Below are positions 27,555 to 32,695 of a stretch of DNA of 32,695 nt, piece by piece. The notes below the pieces were generated by a model that searched no databases, had not been told where the DNA came from, and saw nothing but the letters and a program-made list of their open reading frames with translations. The translations under genes and the position numbers were made by a program. How positions within the stretch are numbered: the stretch's first letter is position 1; every line of letters begins with the position of its first letter. The stretch is from a virus, in IMG/VR virus record IMGVR_UViG_3300041417_000036, positions 1-32,695 of that record; one strand, written 5' to 3'.

Positions 27555-29284
27555 TCCCAGTCCCGTCCGACGAGCGCGACATCCTGGCGCTCGCTCAGGA
27601 CCTGATCGAGAAGTGCCGCGTGAGCGTGGGGGCGCGCTCGACCTACTACCGCCTGATGAGCACGATCGCCGAGACCGGTCGGTACGACGGCTCGAAGTCC
27701 CTGCTCAACATGATGCAGAAGCACCTGACCGACACGGCGGCGCACATCTTCTCGCCGGTCGAACTCAAATTCATCGTCGACTTCGAGCACGAGTACCCCA
27801 AGAACATCGTCGAGCGCGGCCGCGTGGTGGGCAACACGCTCACGCGCGCGTGGGAGCGCACGTCGACCGACATGCTGTTCGGGCAGGGCGTGTTCGAATC
27901 CCTCAAGCTCGGGTGCGGTATCCTCAAGCAATGGCCGGAGGAGAGCGGATCCGAGGACGCCCGCAAGCTCACCGTGCATGCGAAGCTCGTGCCGCCATGG
28001 AGCTTCGGCGTCTACCGCGAGGACCTGTGCGAGCTCGACGCCCAGGAGTGCTTGTGCGAGACGGTGACGCTGACCGGCCCGGAGGTGTGGCAGCGCATCT
28101 ACCACATGCCGAACGCCAGGAAGCTGCACGAGAAGATCATGGTGCACGCCAGGACCGGCGAGGCGCAGGCCAACCCCTTGAGCTTCTTCCACCAGCTGCT
28201 CTCGACCAGCCAGCTCAACACCGGGCTTTCGGGCGCCTTGACGCCGCAGCCGGGTGGGATCGTTTCGCTGTCGGGCGATCCGAACTACCCGATCATGGGG
28301 CCGGTCGTGGCGGCGCCGACCGTGCAGATGCACGAGCTGTGGGTCAAGGACGAGAACGACTACACGACCATCCAGGTGATCGAGGACCAGCTTCTTCTGG
28401 CGCCCAAGTTCAAGAAGCAGAACCTGTTCATCAAGGACAGCCAGATGCACCCCTATTCGCTGATCCAACCGAACCAGACGGCCGGGTGGTTCTGGGGGCG
28501 CAGCGATCTGGTCGACCTGATCGAGCCGCAGGGCCTGCTGTCGCAATGGTGCGACGATGCGCGGCGCCTCATGGGCCTGCAGATCGACAAGATCATCGCG
28601 TTCATCGGCGAGAACGGCATCACCGACGAGAAGTACGACGACTTCCGCCGCAGCGGCTACATGAACCTCTCGCAGGGCGCGAGCGTCGAGGACCTCACCC
28701 CCAAGTTCCCACCTGAGCTGCTGCCGATGATCAAGTGGCTCATCGAGACGATCAAGATCCTCGGCGGCTTCCCGCCGATCATGCAGGGGCAGGGCGACTC
28801 GGGCGTGCGGGCCGGGGTGCACGCCAACACCCTGCTCAAGACCGGCTCGCCGTCGACGCGCGATCGCTCGCTCCTGGTCGAGCGGCAGTGCGCGGTCGCC
28901 GCCGACAAGACCCTGTGCATCAAGGAAGCCAAGGAGGACAAGCGCTATTGGACGAAAGCCGAGACCCTGGAGGACGTCGAGGAGACGAGCTTTGCGCTCA
29001 CCGATTTGCCCGACGATTGGCGGGTCGGGGTCGACTCGCATTCGTCGTCCCCGATCTTCGCCGACGAAAACCAGCAAATGATCTTCGCCCTGCGCCGCAC
29101 CGGCGACGTCACCGGCGAGTATGTGATCGACAACCTGCCCATCCCCAACAAGGAAGCCGCCAAGATCGCGCTACGCGAGCGCGAGAAGAACAAGGCGCAG
29201 GAGATGCAGATGCTCCTGCAGAAGTTCCCCGAGGCGGCCGAGAAGGTGCTGGCGAAGCAGCTAGGGGGTGGCGGCAAACATTGA
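27551..29284 (+). CDS. Portal protein
   Basis: A 577-residue protein directly after TerL and the zinc-ribbon protein. Recognisable portal features: helical N-terminus (RDILALAQDLIEKCRVSVGA), repeated wing-like strands (VVAAPTVQMHELWVKDENDY), the long crown/stem helices around LLPMIKWLIETIKILGG, and a C-terminal charged coil (AAKIALREREKNKAQEMQML). It would form the dodecameric DNA gate and connector. GTG at 27551 overlaps the previous stop. Its last eight codons overlap a convergent minus-strand gene. Confidence 0.8.
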   Translation: MIPVPSDERDILALAQDLIEKCRVSVGARSTYYRLMSTIAETGRYDGSKSLLNMMQKHLTDTAAHIFSPVELKFIVDFEHEYPKNIVERGRVVGNTLTRAWERTSTDMLFGQGVFESLKLGCGILKQWPEESGSEDARKLTVHAKLVPPWSFGVYREDLCELDAQECLCETVTLTGPEVWQRIYHMPNARKLHEKIMVHARTGEAQANPLSFFHQLLSTSQLNTGLSGALTPQPGGIVSLSGDPNYPIMGPVVAAPTVQMHELWVKDENDYTTIQVIEDQLLLAPKFKKQNLFIKDSQMHPYSLIQPNQTAGWFWGRSDLVDLIEPQGLLSQWCDDARRLMGLQIDKIIAFIGENGITDEKYDDFRRSGYMNLSQGASVEDLTPKFPPELLPMIKWLIETIKILGGFPPIMQGQGDSGVRAGVHANTLLKTGSPSTRDRSLLVERQCAVAADKTLCIKEAKEDKRYWTKAETLEDVEETSFALTDLPDDWRVGVDSHSSSPIFADENQQMIFALRRTGDVTGEYVIDNLPIPNKEAAKIALREREKNKAQEMQMLLQKFPEAAEKVLAKQLGGGGKH

Positions 29285-29539
29285 CTCCTCGTCGTCGCAA
29301 GGCGGGCGAAGGGAGCGCCCCGGTGGGTATTTCAGAAGTGCCTCGCGAACGAAATCCTCGTAGGTTTCAACAAACGGAGCGGTGAATCCACCGCCGTAGC
29401 CTACGTATCGCATTCCTCCCGCTCTCAGCGGAATGGATTCGACGGTCGTCTCGGATGCTGCGGGCAGCGCGGCATCCGGTTTCACAACCGCGGTAGCCGC
29501 GCCGAGTCCGAGCAGTTTGAGCAGGTCTCGGCGTTTCAT
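29261..29539 (-). CDS. Tat-signal protein (92 aa) in the antisense cassette
   Basis: The N-terminus MKRRDLLKLLGLGAATAVV is a classic twin-arginine export signal (RRDLLK, then a moderately hydrophobic run), followed by AALPAAS, a possible cleavage site. The mature part of about 65 residues contains GGMRYVGYGGGFTAPFVETY. No enzyme family is recognised. Minus-strand export protein within a structural operon is unusual for a phage. The start overlaps the upstream stop as ATGA; the 3' end overlaps the portal gene by 24 bases. Confidence 0.7.
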   Translation of the reverse strand: MKRRDLLKLLGLGAATAVVKPDAALPAASETTVESIPLRAGGMRYVGYGGGFTAPFVETYEDFVREALLKYPPGRSLRPPCDDEESMFAATP

Positions 29540-29883
29540 GAGAACCTCGGCATCATCCCAGGCGACAGCACCGCCGGCCCGTGCGCGGCGTGCCGCAGGC
29601 TGCTGTCCCGCGACGCCTTCGCCTGTGCCTCGGCCTGGACCTTGGCGTTGTGGATCATGCGCTCGATCACCGCTTCCTTGCTCACATCGAGGTCCTCGAG
29701 GAGGAGGCCGTGAATCGAGTCGCGTCGGAGTGATACCGTCTGGCCGAAATCGTCGGAGACGTTCACTCGTGTCGACGAGTCCGCGTCATTCGTCAGAAAA
29801 TGGTAGGATGCGCCTGCCTTCTCCTCCGTCCTGAACATCAGGGTCCAGATCGCGGGGCCGACGATAACCGAGAGGCTATGCAC
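29536..29883 (-). CDS. Hypothetical protein (115 aa) in the antisense cassette
   Basis: Begins MHSLSVIVGPAIWTLMFRTE, a beta-like segment, then DFGQTVSLRRDSIHGLLLED and a long helix (KEAVIERMIHNAKVQAEAQA). Not recognised. It overlaps the HTH gene upstream by eight bases and the Tat protein downstream by four, so the three form one operon. Confidence 0.6.
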   Translation of the reverse strand: MHSLSVIVGPAIWTLMFRTEEKAGASYHFLTNDADSSTRVNVSDDFGQTVSLRRDSIHGLLLEDLDVSKEAVIERMIHNAKVQAEAQAKASRDSSLRHAAHGPAVLSPGMMPRFS

Positions 29884-30124
29884 GTTCGTTGTTTCCTTGT
29901 TTGGCCCACCGGATGAAGTCCTGGGTGGGGATGCGGATGCGGCAGGATGTGCCGGGCTTGCGGGTGTTCTTCTTGGGGATGCCGGGGATCCGATGGAGGG
30001 GCGGCCCGCCCTTGCGTGCCGGGATCTGGCACAATCGGTAGACCGTGCAAACGGACACCCGAAGATATCGGGCGGCCTCCTTCACGGTGAGGAACTCCTT
30101 GTCGGAGACGTCCAACCCGCTCAT
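29876..30124 (-). CDS. Excisionase/MerR-type HTH protein (82 aa)
   Basis: Contains EFLTVKEAARYLRVSVCTVY, then RLCQIPARKGGPPLHRIPG, the HTH_17 pattern of excisionases and small phage regulators, followed by RIRIPTQDFIRWAK. ATG at 30124 is preceded by AGG about six bases away, within an array of three TAGGC decamers (30130-30154), a likely operator for this protein. It is the first gene of the minus-strand cassette. It could act as a repressor or recombination directionality factor. Confidence 0.75.
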   Translation of the reverse strand: MSGLDVSDKEFLTVKEAARYLRVSVCTVYRLCQIPARKGGPPLHRIPGIPKKNTRKPGTSCRIRIPTQDFIRWAKQGNNERA

Positions 30125-30129
30125 CTGTG

Positions 30130-30154
30130 CCTATCTGCGCCTAAGAACGCCTAG
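30130..30154 (-). promoter_or_regulatory. Three 10-bp-spaced TAGGC repeats (operator)
   Basis: On the plus strand GCCTA occurs at 30130, 30140 and 30150, an exact 10-base period, so all copies face the same side of the helix. The array lies 6-30 bases before the HTH gene start, suggesting autoregulation. Confidence 0.5.
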
Positions 30155-30277
30155 TTGCGCGCAGGACCGTAGCTGGCGCCGATTGAAAAAACAAGGGATT
30201 TTCCAGAGCGTCGCAATCGGCTGCCCTCGGGCGGCCAACCCGTCACCCGATGGGTCGACGAACTGGAGAAGCACCCC

Positions 30278-30322
30278 ATGCCCGTCAAGCATCGGCGCGG
30301 CCGGCGTCACGGTCGGAAGTAA
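30278..30322 (+). CDS. Possible basic micro-ORF (14 aa)
   Basis: ATG at 30278 with GGAG nine bases upstream encodes MPVKHRRGRRHGRK then TAA. The peptide is almost entirely basic. It lies 12 bases before the next gene. Such short basic ORFs can be real in phage head regions, or chance. Confidence 0.3.
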   Translation: MPVKHRRGRRHGRK

Positions 30323-30334
30323 GGCACTTCGTCA

Positions 30335-30736
30335 GTGCCCGAAGGAATGACTCCTCAAACCCCTGCACCCCCCGGCGGCCAAGCCCCGGGGGGCCAGGGC
30401 CAAGCACCGTTCGGTCAGACCGGCGGCGCCACGACGGCCGTGCCGAACCGCGGCTACGAGGCGGCCGCGATGCAGAGCCTGGCGGTCATCGTCCAGCAGA
30501 TCGAGAAGCTGGTGCCGATGCTGGGGAGCACATCACCGAACGGCAAGATCATCGTCGACGTGCTTCAGAAGCTCACGAAGCTCGTGCCGCCGGGCAGTGC
30601 TTCACCGGCGGGGACCAAGAACCACGTCGAGAACCTGGCGTTGCAGAACGCCCAGCAGAGCCAGCAGATGCAGGCGCTGCGGCAGCAGCCTCCGGGCGGC
30701 GCCCAGCAGCAGAAACCCCCGGGTATGGCCGCATGA
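30335..30736 (+). CDS. Head-region protein with Pro/Gln-rich ends (133 aa)
   Basis: Starts GTG at 30335 (or ATG at 30347). Low-complexity N-terminus (P, G, Q), a central helix AAAMQSLAVIVQQIEKLVPML, then GKIIVDVLQKLTKLVPPGS, and a Gln-rich tail. Similar small proteins are common between portal and capsid genes in phages and may assist assembly; function is not proven. ATGA overlap with the next gene. Confidence 0.6.
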   Translation: MPEGMTPQTPAPPGGQAPGGQGQAPFGQTGGATTAVPNRGYEAAAMQSLAVIVQQIEKLVPMLGSTSPNGKIIVDVLQKLTKLVPPGSASPAGTKNHVENLALQNAQQSQQMQALRQQPPGGAQQQKPPGMAA

Positions 30737-30948
30737 ACATTCATCAGGACAAGACCGAGATGCTGCCCGATGCGGCCGGCCCGTCCGACTACGGGATCGC
30801 GGCCGCTCCCGCCGGCAACGCACCGTTCGCGGTGCGCACCATCCAGACCCCCGACCAGCAGCGGCTCGTCGCCGCGTCGAACTACCCCCGTCACGGCTGG
30901 GGCGACGTGCGCAACCTGGCGCCGATGCGCCGCGGCCACGGCTACTGA
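30733..30948 (+). CDS. Small head-region protein (71 aa)
   Basis: ATG at 30733 overlaps the preceding TGA. A polar 71-residue protein with PFAVRTIQTPDQQRLVAASN and a basic end; its fold is not recognised. Its place in the head module suggests a structural or assembly role. Confidence 0.5.
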   Translation: MNIHQDKTEMLPDAAGPSDYGIAAAPAGNAPFAVRTIQTPDQQRLVAASNYPRHGWGDVRNLAPMRRGHGY

Positions 30949-30959
30949 GGAGAGAGACC

Positions 30960-31145
30960 ATGACGAACATCTTCCAGAACAACGCCAAGTCGATCCCGAC
31001 CAGCGACGCTCAGATCGTGCGCGTCGACATGGAGCAGATCGATATCGGCGGCCGCAAGTCGCATCTGCCGGCGCAGATGAAGTCCGAGTCGATGGGCCTG
31101 AGCCACGTGCCGAACGCCGGCTCGAACGTCGGGGGCGCGAAGTAA
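30960..31145 (+). CDS. Small head-region protein (61 aa)
   Basis: GAGGAGAGAG precedes ATG 30960. The protein starts MTNIFQNNAKSIPTSDAQIV and contains RVDMEQIDIGGRKSHLPAQ; not recognised. The stop is followed directly by the GTG of the next gene. Confidence 0.55.
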   Translation: MTNIFQNNAKSIPTSDAQIVRVDMEQIDIGGRKSHLPAQMKSESMGLSHVPNAGSNVGGAK

Positions 31146-31730
31146 GTGCCCAAGGTCGAGGTCGACGAGGACGAGCTGGTTGCATCGCGCAGGTTGACGA
31201 CGCTCGTCAACGCGATGATGAAGAACCCGAAGGCCAAGCTCAAGCTCCAGGAAGCCGTCAAGGAGCACGACCCCAACTACGTGACCCCCGAGCTCGACTC
31301 GCAGCGCGCCGTGCAGGAGCCGATCGACGAGCTGCGCAAGGAGCTCGCCGCGGAGCGCAAGGCGCGAGAGGACGAGAAGGCCGAGCGTGAGCGGAACGAC
31401 AAGTTGCGCGCGCTCGACGGGCAGGTCGAGGCCGGGTTCGCGAAGCTCCGCAGCGAAGGGTACATGCAGCCGGGCCTCGACGAGGTTCGCAAGATCATGG
31501 ACGAGAAGGGCATTCTCGATCCGCTCATCGCCGCGGCCTACTGGGAGAAGCTGCACCCGCCGCCGACCGTGGTGACCCCGGTCGGCGCGATCGGCTCGTG
31601 GAACTTCACCGACACGTCCGACGGCAGCGACGACGTCAAGAAGCTGCTGGAGACGCAGGGCCGTTCGGAGCCGCTGGCCGACAAGATGGCGATGGCGGCG
31701 CTGGCGGACGTGCGGAATCAGAGGCGGTAG
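31146..31730 (+). CDS. Scaffold-like coiled-coil protein (194 aa)
   Basis: GTG at 31146 directly after the preceding TAA. Strongly charged and helical: PIDELRKELAAERKAREDEK, then AERERNDKLRALDGQVEAGF is a probable coiled coil, followed by a small C-terminal domain. Position between portal and the presumed capsid gene, together with this composition, suggests a scaffolding protein. The 3' end overlaps the antisense HNH gene by 95 bases. Confidence 0.55.
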   Translation: MPKVEVDEDELVASRRLTTLVNAMMKNPKAKLKLQEAVKEHDPNYVTPELDSQRAVQEPIDELRKELAAERKAREDEKAERERNDKLRALDGQVEAGFAKLRSEGYMQPGLDEVRKIMDEKGILDPLIAAAYWEKLHPPPTVVTPVGAIGSWNFTDTSDGSDDVKKLLETQGRSEPLADKMAMAALADVRNQRR

Positions 31731-32481
31731 GATGCGCGACGTCTCGCAATTCGACGCCGGCCGCCCGGGCAAATTCCGGGTAGAGCCGCAGCATGTCGAT
31801 TGCGAACGTCACCTTGTCGACGACGCGCTGGCCGGGACCGTGACGGCTGGAGAAAAGCTCCAGGTTGCTGAGATCGTTGTGCTGCCGGTTTCCGTCCCGG
31901 TGATGGACGGTCTCCTCGGGGTAGAGTTCGCGCCCGAGGTGCTGGGACATCACGTATCGGTGCTCCATGACGGCGTGCTTCTTGCCGGTCACGAGGGATG
32001 GCACCGAGATCCACACGTAGCCGTGGCGCTTGATGTGCCGGCTGAAGTTGCCAGCGTTGAAGCGGGCAAGAGCAACATCGCGCTGGTGCGCGGCTTTGCA
32101 CGCTTGACTGCAGTATTTTTGCTCTCGGTATATCCGGCCGCCCGGTTTGCGACTGCGTGTCAGCGTCTCGCCGCAACTGATGCACGTGAAGGTGTTGCGG
32201 GCAGTGGCGTCCTTTGTTCGACCGATGTCGGAACAGGGTCGGGAGCAGTACAGCGGGCCTCGTCCGTACTTCTTGATGTGCGCATTGAGGTACGCCCGCA
32301 TCATTCCGAAGGGTTTCCCGCACTCCTTGCACGTGAAGTTCACGACTTCACGGCCCGGTGCTGGAATCGACTTGTCGAAGCGAAACGCGCTTCGGCACGC
32401 AAGGCTACAGAAGCGCTGGTTGGCGCTTGGGTAGCTGGCAAACGTTGCACCGCAGTTCTCACAGTTCTTTTCGATCGGCAT
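31636..32481 (-). CDS. HNH endonuclease with three zinc fingers
   Basis: A 281-residue homing-type endonuclease. Three zinc fingers with CxxC...CxxxC pairs lie at 7-29, 51-83 and 100-128, followed by an HNH domain with VMEHRYVMSQHLGRELYPEE and TVHHRDGNRQHNDLSNLELF. Such free-standing genes spread by cutting alleles that lack them. ATG at 32481 is preceded by AAGGAG; a longer frame to 32595 is not supported. Opposite in strand and lower in GC than its neighbours, it separates the scaffold-like gene from the capsid-type gene. The C-terminal 30 residues are antisense read-through and may be unneeded. Confidence 0.88.
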   Translation of the reverse strand: MPIEKNCENCGATFASYPSANQRFCSLACRSAFRFDKSIPAPGREVVNFTCKECGKPFGMMRAYLNAHIKKYGRGPLYCSRPCSDIGRTKDATARNTFTCISCGETLTRSRKPGGRIYREQKYCSQACKAAHQRDVALARFNAGNFSRHIKRHGYVWISVPSLVTGKKHAVMEHRYVMSQHLGRELYPEETVHHRDGNRQHNDLSNLELFSSRHGPGQRVVDKVTFAIDMLRLYPEFARAAGVELRDVAHPTASDSARPPAPPSPSCRPAAPNGPASPAAS

Positions 32482-32552
32482 GGTTGGGCTCCTTTGTGTG
32501 GCAACGAGGGTAGCTTGACCATGTCGCTCGGCATTGTCAAGGAGGTTTGAAC

Positions 32553-32695
32553 GTGCCCCTTCCAGGTATCGGTGCGGTCCCTCCCGCTGGGTCACTCTAC
32601 CAGGAGTTGTCGGCCGTCACACGCAGGGCTTTCGTCCCTCGATTATTTGTACAAATTTACTATGGGTCACCGACTCTTTTCTACCTTACCGGGAA
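32553..32695 (+). CDS. Probable major capsid protein, N-terminus only
   Basis: GTG at 32553 with a strong AAGGAGG seven bases upstream opens a frame running off the right edge (47 codons visible). The opening MPLPGIGAVPPAGSLYQELS, then AVTRRAFVPRLFVQIYYGSP, resembles the N-terminal arm of phage capsid proteins, and the position after a scaffold-like gene fits. The assignment depends on the missing remainder. Confidence 0.55.
   Translation, partial: MPLPGIGAVPPAGSLYQELSAVTRRAFVPRLFVQIYYGSPTLFYLTG

Noticed and set aside
27488-29077. Long 529-codon minus-strand frame opposite the portal gene
   Set aside because: It is a GC-driven shadow: Arg/His/Leu-rich composition, no family pattern, and the portal gene on the other strand is clear. 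Similar long antisense frames at 8207-9388, 19294-20307, 20942-21880 and 22850-24037 were rejected for the same reason.
1-32695. tRNA genes
   Set aside because: No cloverleaf with T-loop GTTCGAATC-like sequence was recognised by eye; a dedicated scan would be needed to be certain.

Overview
This window is part of a tailed double-stranded DNA phage (Caudoviricetes) or a related prophage. It is GC-rich, with tightly packed genes that very often overlap by four bases (ATGA or GTGA). It carries a phage replication set, a large terminase subunit, a portal protein, and what looks like the first codons of a capsid-type protein at the right edge. Codon choice, sigma70-like promoters and many small CCCGCC-nnn-GGCGGG palindromes suggest a proteobacterial host (alpha or beta), but this is inference and the host cannot be named from the sequence. 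No tRNA, CRISPR array or insertion sequence was seen.

Layout. (1) Positions 1-7810, minus strand: a replication and anti-defence operon. Read leftward from a pentapeptide-repeat protein, it encodes an HTH protein, a small winged-helix-like protein, a family A DNA polymerase, a Cas4-like PD-(D/E)XK nuclease, a Mom-like DNA modification protein, two tiny membrane peptides, a VRR-NUC nuclease, an SNF2-type helicase, a MazG-like pyrophosphohydrolase, and the start of an apparent Acb2-type cyclic-nucleotide sponge. (2) 7811-8248: a divergent control region with a palindromic repeat element and five consecutive GC-rich hairpins. (3) 8249-10483, plus strand: a primase-polymerase/VirE-type helicase, followed by an iteron-like, AT-rich candidate replication origin (10485-10769). 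(4) 10.8-14.9 kb: small early genes behind repeated TTGACA-N18-TACATT promoters, closed by two near-identical terminators; a convergent HTH gene lies at 14944-15291. (5) 15.7-17.6 kb: a beta-class DNA methyltransferase and small regulators, including a paralogue of the winged-helix-like protein. (6) 17.7-25.1 kb: a long operon with three glycosyltransferase-like proteins, a sugar-nucleotide epimerase, a serine recombinase and small proteins. (7) 25.1-32.7 kb: the packaging/head module (TerL, zinc-ribbon protein, portal, small proteins, scaffold-like protein, start of a probable capsid gene), interrupted by two minus-strand insertions: a three-gene cassette (HTH, unknown, Tat-signal protein) and an HNH endonuclease.

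How it fits together. The left operon and the primase-helicase should replicate the genome. The Mom-like protein and the methyltransferase could chemically mask its DNA, and the Acb2-like protein could soak up CBASS signals. The sugar island could glycosylate DNA, virion or host surface. Many start sites here were set by four-base overlaps and Shine-Dalgarno sequences, which reveals several genes shorter than 60 codons.
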